From positions 1 through 64,000 of the forward strand of contig NZ_LT607803.1 in the NCBI RefSeq assembly GCF_900090195.1: DNA of 64,000 nucleotides, written 5' to 3'. Source of the DNA: Variovorax sp. HW608 (GTDB lineage Bacteria; Pseudomonadota; Gammaproteobacteria; Burkholderiales; Burkholderiaceae_C). The notes under the pieces are model-generated. The model was not told the origin of the DNA. It saw only the letters and a list, made by a program, of their open reading frames with translations, and did no database searches. The first letter of the stretch is position 1, and each line of letters starts with the position of its first letter. A program made the translations under genes and the position numbers. Below are positions 21,535 to 30,123 of the stretch, piece after piece.

Positions 21535-22399
21535 GGCGACCTCCTCCGCAAGCGACCATCACCCCTGCGATGCCGCCGCACACCAGCGCGAGCACCGCGA
21601 GTCCGAAGGCGTCGTGCAGCCAGGCCGGCGGTGCATGCCCCGCGGCTTCGAGCGCCACGAGCACGCTGTTGCGCACGATGTTCCCGCCGAGCACCATCAG
21701 CCCGACCGCCGGCAGCCGCGTGAGAAAACTGCGGCCATCGCGGCCCGCCCACAGCGCGACCACGCAGGCAGTGAAGTAGCCGAACCACGCCATCTGCACG
21801 CCGGAGCAGGGCGCGTCGACGATCACGCGTTGCCCGTCGACGAGGAGGCTGCTGCCCTCGCGCGCCACGCTGAAGCCCGTCATCAGCAGCCAGCGGCTCG
21901 CCTCGGCGGTGACCACGCGCAGCGGATAGCCCGCGTAGAACTGCACGGACGACAAGAGCGGCAGGGCCAGCAGGGCAAGCAGCACCACCGGCAAGCCGGC
22001 GATGCGCCGGGGCAGGAAGGCCAGCAGGCCGCAGGCCATGGCCAGCACGGCAAGCAACGCGGCAGCCAGCGGTGGCAGCGACGGCAAGGGGCCGATGCCG
22101 GTGCGAAGCAGGGCGGCGCCCAGGGTGCCCGAGGTCGCGACCGCGAGCCAGCCGAGACGCGGCGCGGGTCGCAGTTCGCCGCGAAGACGCCACACCATCA
22201 GCGCCAGCGCGACGAGTGCGAGAAGCCCCAGCGGATCGTCCGAACCGTCGTGCATGCGGCGCGCCATCCAGATCCAGTGCGGCGCGAGCGCAGCGGCCTG
22301 CAGCGCGAGCCAGGCGGCAGCGGGCGCACGATCGAGGCGGATGCCCCAATCGATGACACGCGGGTGGGTTTGTGCGAGTACGGCAAGAGACATGTGCAC
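21515..22399 (-). CDS. Exosortase (dedicated single-target type)
   Basis: Exosortases are polytopic membrane cysteine transpeptidases that recognise PEP-CTERM tails. The 294-residue protein has about eight membrane helices and the three invariant residues: Cys198 in DAPCSGVQM, Arg243 in GGNIVRNSV and His262 in AWLHDAFGL. The only PEP-CTERM protein in the window is encoded 4 bp upstream, which argues for a dedicated enzyme-substrate pair. The ATG at 22393 is an alternative start. It resembles small-operon exosortases rather than the EPS-associated EpsH; I cannot assign the subclass (XrtT would be my guess). Confidence 0.85.
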   Translation of the reverse strand: MHMSLAVLAQTHPRVIDWGIRLDRAPAAAWLALQAAALAPHWIWMARRMHDGSDDPLGLLALVALALMVWRLRGELRPAPRLGWLAVATSGTLGAALLRTGIGPLPSLPPLAAALLAVLAMACGLLAFLPRRIAGLPVVLLALLALPLLSSVQFYAGYPLRVVTAEASRWLLMTGFSVAREGSSLLVDGQRVIVDAPCSGVQMAWFGYFTACVVALWAGRDGRSFLTRLPAVGLMVLGGNIVRNSVLVALEAAGHAPPAWLHDAFGLAVLALVCGGIAGVMVACGGGRRVDTAL

Positions 22400-22402
22400 C
22401 CC

Positions 22403-24481
22403 TCAGGCAGTGAACCGGCGTGCGTCGTGACGCCGCGCACGGCGGCGCAGCATCGCGAGCATCGAGACGACGACCGCGATCGCACCGAGCGTTTCGGGTT
22501 CGGGCGTGCTCGGCACCTCGGCGCCGAGGCTCTGGCCGAGCGCGAGTTCGCTCACGCCCTTGGGCAGCGGCAGCGGCTGGTCGACGCCGACGCCGTTCTG
22601 CGGCGCGACATTGCGCACGACCTTGTCCACCGCGATGAAGCTCGTGTACTGCGTCAGCAGGCTGTAGCGCAGGCCGAGCTCGGTGATGCGCTTGCGATAG
22701 TCGTCGCCGCCCTCCAGCGCTTCCTGGTCGCCGAGGCTCGCGATGCGGTGGCGCGCCCAGAGGCTGCGCAGCGCGGCGGCGTCCCTGCGCGCGTCCGGAT
22801 CGACCTTCAGTTCCTGCCGATACGGGCCGTTGGCGCTGCGGCCTTCGATGATCACGCGGCCCTGGGGCTCGCCGCGCCATTTGCCGAACACGATCACCGG
22901 GCGCTCGCCGAGCACGTCGGGCAAGGCCATGGGTTCGACGTCGTAGACATCCAGCCCTTCGAAGCGCGCCTTCACGCTGGTGAGCACCGGCGATTCGATC
23001 ATGCGGCGGAAGCGCGCCGCCTGTTCGGGCGCCTGCACCGGATCGGTGACGATGAAAGGCTCGCCCATGCCGGCACGCGCGAGGCCTTCCATCAGATGCC
23101 GGTTGACCGACGAACCGATGCCGAAGGCGAAGAGATTGGCCTTGGAGAGGTTCTTGCGCACCAGCTCGAAGGCTTCGCGCTCGACGGTGACGTAGCCGTC
23201 GGTCACGACCACGATGGTGCGCGACACGTCATCGGCCTTCGGTTCGGCATAGGCGCGCTTCAAGGCCGGGATGAGCTCCGTGCTGCCGCTGCCGCCGTAG
23301 TTGCGCAGGGTGGCGAGCGCCTGCTCGATGTTGGCGCGCGTGGCGGGCACCGAGTGCGGCGACAGCATGCGGTTGCTGCCCGAGAACAGCAGCAGGTTGA
23401 AGCTGTCGCTCGGCCGCAGTCCGCCGATGAGCCGCTCCAGGGTGGCCTTCGCGGTGTCCAGCGGAAAGCCGTGCATCGAGCCCGAGATGTCGACCACGAA
23501 GATGTAGTCGCGCGGCGAGATGACATTCGCGGGCACCGACTTCGGCGGCTCGACCATCGCGAGGAAGAAGTTCTCGGCGCTTTCTCCTTGACTGCCGTGG
23601 CCTTCATAGAGCATCAGGCCCGATTCGATGCGCTCGCCGGCGAGCCGGTAGTCGAGCACGAAGTCGCGGTTGTCGGCCGGGCCGCTGCCGCGCGCGAGCG
23701 TGATGTCGGCATGCTCGTCGCCGTCGCGGCGCTGCACGTCGATCTCGTGCGTGAGCGAGCGCACTTCCTTGATGCCCATCGGTGTGTCGAGCGCAACCTT
23801 GAGCTGGAAGCGGGTGTTCGGCTCGATGCCCGCGCGCAGGACAGGCTGCGCGACCCATCGCGCCTGGGCATTCTCCGACTGCGGGCTGTTGTAGCGCGGC
23901 CCCACCACCGTCGGAAAGACGAACTGGTAGTTGCCGCCCTGCGGCACGAGCAGCTCGGTGTAGCGCAGCTCGACCTTGACGTCGTCGCCCGGCAGGATGT
24001 TCGCGACGTTCATCTGGAACACGTTGGGCAGGTGCTGCTCGAGCAGCGCGGCGGTCTTGCCTTCCTTCTTCGCGCTGTCGTACTCGATGCGCGCCTGCTC
24101 CTTCTCGCGGATCTGCGCGGTGACGAGGCGATCGGCCAGGCGCACGTTGAGGCCGCTCACCGCCGCCTTCGTGGAGCCGGGGAAGACGTAGCGCGCCTCG
24201 ATCGGGCGCTTTCCTTCATTGCGATAAGTCTGCGTAACGGTCACGTCCGCGATCACGCCGGAGATCTTCACGTCGACCTCGGTGCCCTTGAGCGGCAGGC
24301 GATCGACTTCGGGGTCGTCGCTCTTCACGAAGAAGTACGGGCTCTCGGTCTTCAGGCGCGGGCCGGGCGCCTCTTCCTGCGCATGCACGGGCCGGGCGAG
24401 CAGCAGGGCGAAGCAGGTGGTGGCGAGGCCGAGCGTGCCGAGCCAGAGCCAGCGGCCGGGGCGGGGTATGGAAGCTTCCAT
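22403..24481 (-). CDS. VIT and vWA domain protein with PEP-CTERM sorting signal
   Basis: The product is about 692 residues long from the ATG at 24481. Domains in order: signal peptide ending VHA-QE; a VIT domain (about 35-165, with VKISGVIADVTVTQTYRNEG); a vWA domain with MIDAS motif DISGSM, later threonine/aspartate positions and VVTDGYVT; a long beta-rich region; and a C-terminal tripartite tail TPEPETLG, a hydrophobic helix and RRRARR. The tail is a PEP-CTERM signal. VIT/vWA proteins of marine proteobacteria carry LPxTG and pair with a sortase; here the same architecture pairs with an exosortase. It probably forms a surface or envelope adhesin or sensor. Confidence 0.88.
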   Translation of the reverse strand: MEASIPRPGRWLWLGTLGLATTCFALLLARPVHAQEEAPGPRLKTESPYFFVKSDDPEVDRLPLKGTEVDVKISGVIADVTVTQTYRNEGKRPIEARYVFPGSTKAAVSGLNVRLADRLVTAQIREKEQARIEYDSAKKEGKTAALLEQHLPNVFQMNVANILPGDDVKVELRYTELLVPQGGNYQFVFPTVVGPRYNSPQSENAQARWVAQPVLRAGIEPNTRFQLKVALDTPMGIKEVRSLTHEIDVQRRDGDEHADITLARGSGPADNRDFVLDYRLAGERIESGLMLYEGHGSQGESAENFFLAMVEPPKSVPANVISPRDYIFVVDISGSMHGFPLDTAKATLERLIGGLRPSDSFNLLLFSGSNRMLSPHSVPATRANIEQALATLRNYGGSGSTELIPALKRAYAEPKADDVSRTIVVVTDGYVTVEREAFELVRKNLSKANLFAFGIGSSVNRHLMEGLARAGMGEPFIVTDPVQAPEQAARFRRMIESPVLTSVKARFEGLDVYDVEPMALPDVLGERPVIVFGKWRGEPQGRVIIEGRSANGPYRQELKVDPDARRDAAALRSLWARHRIASLGDQEALEGGDDYRKRITELGLRYSLLTQYTSFIAVDKVVRNVAPQNGVGVDQPLPLPKGVSELALGQSLGAEVPSTPEPETLGAIAVVVSMLAMLRRRARRHDARRFTA

Positions 24482-24530
24482 GACGTTGGGTCCTTGTCCC
24501 TCGATGTCGTGCAACGGTGCACGTCCCCAA

Positions 24531-24636
24531 TGTCGAAGGAGACCGCGAAGCCTGTTGGAAGCGTGTTGGAAGCCAGTTTGAAGCCGCCTGCGTTGTGTGA
24601 AGTCCGTGTGAAGTCAGGGCTTCACACGGGCTTCGG
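24531..24636 (-). promoter_or_regulatory. CreB-type tag and phased direct repeats between the vWA operon and pbp1A
   Basis: On the minus strand, 24612-24597 reads TTCACACGGACTTCAC, an exact match to the cre/blr tag TTCAC-N6-TTCAC bound by CreB. On the plus strand, 24621-24636 reads TTCACACGGGCTTCGG, a near-tag facing pbp1A. Together they make a large palindrome (24599-24634). Closer to the vWA gene, GAAG-containing repeats recur every 11 bp (TGTTGGAAGCG at 24553, TGTTGGAAGCC at 24564, AGTTTGAAGCC at 24575), with weaker ones before. Phased direct repeats are typical of OmpR-family regulators. creBC is encoded 3 kb away. The rest of this 329-bp gap holds a small inverted repeat and no gene. Confidence 0.7.
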
Positions 24637-24735
24637 CGGCATGCATCAGCATTAGGGCGCCATCCCTTTTGAGATCCGGGCCGGGAACTGGAAAATGCGG
24701 GGTTGCTCCTATTCCGGCCGACGTCGCTATCCGTC

Positions 24736-24752
24736 GCTATCCGACTGATAGC
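24736..24752. repeat. GCTATC-N5-GATAGC inverted repeat, copy A
   Basis: GCTATC and GATAGC are separated by 5 bp (cgact), with an extra GCTATCC-like half just before (about 24725). The same arms with another 5-bp loop occur at 35738-35754. It lies 60 bp before the pbp1A start. It is probably a small interspersed element or binding site; function unknown. Confidence 0.55.
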
Positions 24753-24810
24753 AAATGTATGACTCTGTAAAAGAGTATTCCGAGCATCCCCCGCGTCGGC
24801 CCTCATCTAC

Positions 24811-27192
24811 ATGTCGAAACCATCTCCTTCCAGCGAGCCCGCGCGCTCGGCTCCCCCGAGCCGGTTGCGCCGCATGGCCATCTGGGGCGGCGCCGCGATT
24901 GCGGCCGGTGCCCTCGTCGTGATGATCGGCGCGGCGACCGCGGTTGCCGTGATCTATCCGAAGCTCCCGAGCATCTCCGACCTCGCGGACTATCGCCCCA
25001 AGCTGCCCCTGCGCGTGTTCGCCGCCGACGGCAGCCTGATCGGCGAATTCGGCGAGGAGCGCCGCAATCTCACGCCCTTCGCGGACATCCCGAAGGTCAT
25101 GAAGGACGCGGTGCTCGCGGTCGAGGACGCGCGCTTCTACGACCACGGCGGCGTCGACTACAAGGGCTTCGTTCGCGCGGCCTTCTCGAGCCTGCACGGC
25201 GGCCGGCAGCAGGGCGCCTCCACCATCACGATGCAGGTGGCGCGCAACGTCTACCTGAGCTCTGAACGCACCTTGAGCCGCAAGGCCTATGAAATCCTGC
25301 TGTCGATGCAGCTCGAACGCCAGCTCACCAAGGACCAGATCCTGGAGATCTACCTGAACCAGATCTACCTCGGCAATCGCGCCTACGGTTTCGCGGCCGC
25401 TGCCGAGACCTACTTCGGCAAGCCGCTGCAGAAGGTGACGATCGCCGAGGCCGCGATGCTCGCGGGCCTGCCGAAGGCGCCGGGCACCAACAACCCGGTG
25501 GCCAACCCGCGCCGCGCGCGCGCACGGCAGCTCTACGTGATCGACCGCATGCAGGAGACCGGCTTCATCAGCGCCGAACAGGCGGATGCGGCCAAGAAGG
25601 AGGAACTTCACCTGCGCGATGCCGCCGACCCCAATCGCCTGCACGCCGAGTACGTGGCAGAGACGGTGCGGCAGATGATGCATGCGCAGTACGGCGACAG
25701 CATCTACACCAGCGGGCTCAAGGTCTATACCTCGCTCGATTCGGCCGACCAGGCGGCGGCCTATCGATCGCTGCGTCGCGGCATCCTGGACTACGAACGC
25801 CGCCAGCCCTATCGCGGCCCCGAAGCCTTCGCCGATCTGCCTGACGATCCGAAGCAGCAGGACGATGCGGTGGACGACGCGCTCGCCGATCACCCCGACA
25901 ACGGCGACCTCGTCGCCGCCGTCGTGCTCGCAGCCGGCCCCAAGGAAGTCACCGCGGTGCGCGCCAACGGCGAAACGCTGCAGATAAGCGGCGAAGGCCT
26001 GCGTCCCGCGCAATCGGGCCTGGCCGCGAAGGCGCCGGCCGCGATCCAGATCCGCCGCGGCGCGGTGATCCGCGTCGCCAGGATGGCCAAGGGCGGCTGG
26101 GAGATCACGCAGGTGCCGGAGGTCGAAGGCGCGTTCGTCGCGATGGACCCGAAGAGCGGCGCGGTCAAGGCGCTGGTGGGCGGCTTCGACTTCGGGCGCA
26201 GCAAGTTCAACCATGTCACGCAGGCGTGGCGCCAGCCCGGATCGAGCTTCAAGCCGTTCATCTACTCGGCCGCGCTCGAGAAGGGCTTCGCGCCGAGCAC
26301 CATCGTCAACGATGCGCCGCTGTCCTTCGAGGCCGGCCCCGGCGGGCAGGCCTGGGAGCCGAAGAACTACGACGGCACCTATGACGGCCCGATCACGCTG
26401 CGGCGCGCGCTGCAGCAGTCGAAGAACATGGTCACGATCCGCGTGCTCCAGTCCATCGGCGTCGATTACGCGCAGGACTGGGTCACCCGCTTCGGCTTCG
26501 ACCGCGACAAGCAGCCGGCCAACCTGCCGATGGCGCTCGGCGCGGGCTCGGTCACGCCGATGCAGATGGCGGCTGCGTACTCGGTGTTCGCCAACGGCGG
26601 CTATCGCGTGAATCCGTACCTCGTCACGCGCGTCACCGACATGAAGGACAAGGTCCTGCTCGAAACCGAAGCGCCGGTCCTCGACGAAAGCCGGCGCACG
26701 ATCCCCGAGCGCAATGCTTTCGTCATGGGCTCGCTGCTGCAGAGCGTGGTGAAGGGCGGCACGGCCGCCAAGGCCGGCCAGGCGCTGCGCCGCAGCGACC
26801 TCTTCGGCAAGACCGGCACCACCAACGATTCGTTCGACACCTGGTTCGCGGGCTTCCAGCCTTCGATGGTCGGGATCGCATGGATCGGCTACGACACGCC
26901 GCGCCAGCTCGGCGTGCGCGGCGAGACCGGCGGCAGCCTGAGCCTGCCGATCTGGATCGGCTTCATGCAGACGGCCCTGAAGGGCGTGCCGGTGACCGAG
27001 CCGCGCGCGCCGGACGGACTCATCAACCTAGACGGCGAGTGGTACTTCGACGAGTTCGGGCCGGGCCACGGCGTCGCCAGCCTCGGTGTCGATACGCAGG
27101 CCCCGACCTCGGCCGAAGCGCTCGCAGGGGCCCCGGTCGGCGCGCCGCCGCCCGCCGAGGAGCGCAGTCGCATCCTCGACTTCTTCCGATAG
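24811..27192 (+). CDS. mrcA: Class A penicillin-binding protein 1A
   Basis: This bifunctional enzyme polymerises and cross-links peptidoglycan. The 793-residue protein has a cytoplasmic Pro/Ser-rich start, one membrane helix (about 25-50), a GT51 domain (EDARFYDHGGVD, GASTITMQVARN) and a penicillin-binding transpeptidase domain with SSFK (active Ser), SKN and KTGTT motifs. A beta-rich OB-like insert lies between the two, as in PBP1A. It is divergent from the exosortase operon and shares its CreB-tagged upstream region, so both may answer cell-wall stress. Length and motifs are complete. Confidence 0.95.
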   Translation: MSKPSPSSEPARSAPPSRLRRMAIWGGAAIAAGALVVMIGAATAVAVIYPKLPSISDLADYRPKLPLRVFAADGSLIGEFGEERRNLTPFADIPKVMKDAVLAVEDARFYDHGGVDYKGFVRAAFSSLHGGRQQGASTITMQVARNVYLSSERTLSRKAYEILLSMQLERQLTKDQILEIYLNQIYLGNRAYGFAAAAETYFGKPLQKVTIAEAAMLAGLPKAPGTNNPVANPRRARARQLYVIDRMQETGFISAEQADAAKKEELHLRDAADPNRLHAEYVAETVRQMMHAQYGDSIYTSGLKVYTSLDSADQAAAYRSLRRGILDYERRQPYRGPEAFADLPDDPKQQDDAVDDALADHPDNGDLVAAVVLAAGPKEVTAVRANGETLQISGEGLRPAQSGLAAKAPAAIQIRRGAVIRVARMAKGGWEITQVPEVEGAFVAMDPKSGAVKALVGGFDFGRSKFNHVTQAWRQPGSSFKPFIYSAALEKGFAPSTIVNDAPLSFEAGPGGQAWEPKNYDGTYDGPITLRRALQQSKNMVTIRVLQSIGVDYAQDWVTRFGFDRDKQPANLPMALGAGSVTPMQMAAAYSVFANGGYRVNPYLVTRVTDMKDKVLLETEAPVLDESRRTIPERNAFVMGSLLQSVVKGGTAAKAGQALRRSDLFGKTGTTNDSFDTWFAGFQPSMVGIAWIGYDTPRQLGVRGETGGSLSLPIWIGFMQTALKGVPVTEPRAPDGLINLDGEWYFDEFGPGHGVASLGVDTQAPTSAEALAGAPVGAPPPAEERSRILDFFR

Positions 27193-27287
27193 GCCGCCGC
27201 GCCGGCGGCGGGATAGCCGAGGCGCGAAATGCACGAAAGGGGATGCGGAGCTATCTACACTCCACATCCCCTTTCTCACATCCGGCC

Positions 27288-27893
27288 ATGGAATTCCTGA
27301 TCCTGGCGACGCTCGTCCTCGTCGGCGCCTCCATCCTCAAGTCGACGGACCAGCGCCGCCGCATCGCACTGCTCGGCAGCTACCTCGGCAACTACCAGAT
27401 CGAGAGGCTGATGGAGAACCTCACCGAGGGCTACCTGCGCTGCCTGGGCGAAGACGATCCCGAGCGCCGCTCGCAGATCTGGGCCTTGCTCGACGACACC
27501 GAGCGCAAGCTCGCGACGCAGTTCAGCAACTTCGCCGCCGAGTTCTCGCGCGTGGACGAAAGGGAAGCGCGCGTCAGCACCCTGCCGATCGCCATTCCTT
27601 TTGCGGGCCAGTTGCTGCCGGCCGCGACCTTCGATTTGCGCCGCGCCTTCGCGATCCACGCGCGCGGCATCGCGGAGGTGATGCAGAACGAGGCCCACCG
27701 CACGCACAAGGCCAAGGCCTACATGATGTCCGCCGAGCTCTTCCTGATGCAGCACACCTGCCACTGGTTCTGCAAGTCGAAGGCGGTGGCTTCGGCGCGC
27801 ATGCTCGCCCGGCACAAGACCGCCTACCAGCAGCTCATCGATGCGGTCAGCCCCGCAACGCGCAGCGCCTACCTCGAACTGACCCGTCAGTGA
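27288..27893 (+). CDS. Conserved membrane-anchored protein of unknown function
   Basis: The product has 201 residues from the ATG at 27288. It begins with one hydrophobic helix (MEFLILATLVLVGASIL), followed by a helical, charged cytoplasmic domain with the segment TEGYLRCLGEDDPERRSQIW. Several cysteines and histidines sit together near the C-terminal third (HTCHWFCKSKA). I recognise no characterised family. It overlaps the 3' end of creC by 7 bp, tail to tail. Codon use resembles the neighbours. Confidence 0.75.
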   Translation: MEFLILATLVLVGASILKSTDQRRRIALLGSYLGNYQIERLMENLTEGYLRCLGEDDPERRSQIWALLDDTERKLATQFSNFAAEFSRVDEREARVSTLPIAIPFAGQLLPAATFDLRRAFAIHARGIAEVMQNEAHRTHKAKAYMMSAELFLMQHTCHWFCKSKAVASARMLARHKTAYQQLIDAVSPATRSAYLELTRQ

Positions 27894-29326
27894 TGCGCGA
27901 GCAGCGGCAGCGTGAGCGTGGCCTGCGCGCCGCCGCGCGGCGCGTTGACGAGTTCGACGCGGCCCTGGTGCAGCGTGGCGATCTCCTTCACGAAGGCCAG
28001 CCCGAGCCCGGTGCTCTTCTTCTGGCTGTGCGGACGGGCCAGCGAATAGAACTTCTCGAACACCTTGTCCTTCGCGAACTCGGGGATGCCCTTGCCGCGA
28101 TCGCGCACCGTGATCCGCGCCCGGCGTCCTTCGGCCTCGAGCGCCAGCAGCACTTCGGCACCGTCCGGTGAGAAGTCGATCGCGTTGTCGAGCAGGTTGC
28201 TGACCGCACGGCGCAGCAGGAAGGGATCGCCTTCCACGCGCGCTTCATTGTGGATCGCGACGTTGATGCGGACATCGCGCTTCGACGCCGCGGCCTGCGC
28301 GCCCGCGCCGATGTCGCGCAAGAGCGGCCCCAGCGCCACCGGCTCGCTGCGTTCCAGCGCACGCCGCGTCTCCAGCGCGGTGAGCTCCATCATGCGATCG
28401 ACGATCTCCTGGATGCGCTGCGTCTCGCGCGCGATGTTGGCGAGGAAGCGTTCGCGCTCGGCCTGCGGCATCGAGGGTTCCTGGATCAGCTCGGCGGCGC
28501 CACGGATCGCGGAAAGCGGGCTCTTCACCTCGTGCGTGAAGGTCTGCACGTAGTCGGCCACGTAGTTCCGGCCGGTCAGCGCATCGCGCATCTCGCGCAG
28601 GCCGCCGCGCAGCGTGTCCGCCGCGCGCCGCACCATGCGCGACAGGCTCAGGCTGCGCTGGCTGCGCAGCCAGCCGAGGTAGTCCGAGATGAGCCCGAAG
28701 GGCCGCACCAGCCAGATCGACACGATGATCGCGAGCACCAGCAGCGCCAAGGCCGAGCCGACACCGACCCACAACGTGCGTGCGCGCGCGTCCTCGACGA
28801 ACTGCCCGAAGCTGCGCACCGGCTTGCCGACGGTGACGACGCCTACGATCTCGTTGCCCCAGCGGATCGGCGCCCCGACATACATCACCGAGGTCAGCGG
28901 ATCGCCCGCGATGTCGCGCGAGGTGCGCGCGCCGTAGACGCCGGCCAGTGACCGGCTCACGTCGGTGCGTTGCGAGAAGTCGGCGCCGGCGTTGCGGCCC
29001 AGCGAATCGAAAAGCACGCGACCCGTGCGGTCGGTGACGTACATGCGCAGTTCGACGCGGTTCTTGTGCAGGTTGTAGATCTGCGCCGAGAACTGCCGCG
29101 CATAGACCGAGCGGAACAGCGGGTCGAGGCGCGATACGTTGATCGCGCCCGCGATCACGTCCTGCTCGATGAGGCTCGCCATCAGCTGCGAGGTCTCGAC
29201 CAGCGATTCCTCCGCCGACTCGCGGTAGCGCGGATCGATGTCCGCCACCACGCGGTAGAGCAGGAAGGCGATGCCGACCGTGTAGATCAGCAGGATGCCG
29301 ATGAAGATCCGGGTTCTGCGCGTCAC
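27887..29326 (-). CDS. creC: Sensor histidine kinase CreC
   Basis: CreC is the inner-membrane kinase of CreBC, known in E. coli for carbon-source control and in Pseudomonas and Aeromonas for responding to PBP4 inhibition by beta-lactams. The 479-residue protein has two membrane helices (about 7-27 and 185-205) around a periplasmic CreC-type sensor (RYRESAEESLVE, LYGxR-like FRSVYARQFSAQIY). Then come a HAMP-like region, the phospho-His box FTHEVKSPLSAIRGAA, and the ATPase motifs NLLDNAIDF and GKGIPE. creB lies 4 bp upstream. No creD, the usual output gene, is in the window. Confidence 0.9.
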   Translation of the reverse strand: MTRRTRIFIGILLIYTVGIAFLLYRVVADIDPRYRESAEESLVETSQLMASLIEQDVIAGAINVSRLDPLFRSVYARQFSAQIYNLHKNRVELRMYVTDRTGRVLFDSLGRNAGADFSQRTDVSRSLAGVYGARTSRDIAGDPLTSVMYVGAPIRWGNEIVGVVTVGKPVRSFGQFVEDARARTLWVGVGSALALLVLAIIVSIWLVRPFGLISDYLGWLRSQRSLSLSRMVRRAADTLRGGLREMRDALTGRNYVADYVQTFTHEVKSPLSAIRGAAELIQEPSMPQAERERFLANIARETQRIQEIVDRMMELTALETRRALERSEPVALGPLLRDIGAGAQAAASKRDVRINVAIHNEARVEGDPFLLRRAVSNLLDNAIDFSPDGAEVLLALEAEGRRARITVRDRGKGIPEFAKDKVFEKFYSLARPHSQKKSTGLGLAFVKEIATLHQGRVELVNAPRGGAQATLTLPLLAHH

Positions 29327-29330
29327 CCTG

Positions 29331-30092
29331 TCACGCGCCGGATGGCAGCTCTTCGTTCAGCGCATAGCCGGTGCCGCGCAGGGTGCGGATCGGCTCGACG
29401 TTGGGCGCGATCGCCTTGAGCTTGGCGCGCAGGGTCTTGATGTGTGCGTCCACGGTGCGGTCGAAGCTCTCGCTCGATTCGTCCCACACGAGGCGCAGCA
29501 GCTCGTCGCGCGTGAAGACGCGGCCGGGGCGCTGTACCAGGAGCCGCAACAGCCCGTATTCGTAGCGCGAGAGTTCGAGCAGGCGGCCGTAATAGCGGAT
29601 CTGCATGCGCTCGGTGTCGACCGCGAAGGGGACGGCGGGCGAGGGCGCCGGTGCAGGCGCGGCTGTCGGCGCCGCCGGCGCGCTCTGCCCACCCTGCCCA
29701 CTTTGGCCATTGCGACCGCTGCGCCGCAGGATGGTCCGCACGCGCGCCACCAGCTCGCGGGGAGAAAAAGGCTTGGCCACGTAGTCGTCCGCGCCGAGCT
29801 CCAGGCCCACCACGCGGTCGATCTCGTCGCTGCGCGCCGTGAGAAAGAGCATCGGGACCTGCGCGCCGCCGGGCAGCGCCTGCAGCCGCTTGAAGAGCTC
29901 GAAGCCGTTCATGTCCGGCAAGCCGATGTCGAGAATCGCGAGCGCCGGCGGCTCGGCGGCGAACTGCGTGATCGCCTCCTGCGCGGTCGGGCACCACACC
30001 GGCACGAAGCCATCGGTGCGCAGCACGTACTGCAGGGTGTCGGCGATGCCGGATTCGTCTTCGGCGATCAGGATCCGGGGGTTGAACAGCAT
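29331..30092 (-). CDS. creB: Response regulator CreB
   Basis: This OmpR/PhoB-type regulator (253 residues) has a receiver domain with acidic pocket EDE, phospho-acceptor Asp55 (LAILDIGLPD), the conserved Thr (FLTAR) and Lys (YVAKPFS). A C-terminal winged helix ends in RTLRGTGYAL. Between the domains is a long Ala/Pro linker (APAAPTAAPAPAPSPAV), longer than in E. coli CreB. It binds TTCAC-N6-TTCAC tags; one is present 5.5 kb away upstream of the VIT/vWA-exosortase operon and pbp1A. The start at 30092 (MLFNPRILIAEDES) is natural. Confidence 0.9.
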   Translation of the reverse strand: MLFNPRILIAEDESGIADTLQYVLRTDGFVPVWCPTAQEAITQFAAEPPALAILDIGLPDMNGFELFKRLQALPGGAQVPMLFLTARSDEIDRVVGLELGADDYVAKPFSPRELVARVRTILRRSGRNGQSGQGGQSAPAAPTAAPAPAPSPAVPFAVDTERMQIRYYGRLLELSRYEYGLLRLLVQRPGRVFTRDELLRLVWDESSESFDRTVDAHIKTLRAKLKAIAPNVEPIRTLRGTGYALNEELPSGA

Positions 30093-30123
30093 GGCCCGGA
30101 TGGTAGCCCGCTGTCGTGCGGGC

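Noticed and set aside
24727..26214. 495-residue open frame antisense to pbp1A
   Set aside because: Shadow frame; the opposite strand encodes a complete PBP1A.
27191..27212. GC-rich hairpin after pbp1A as a terminator
   Set aside because: The stem is good but no T run follows, so I cannot support an intrinsic terminator.
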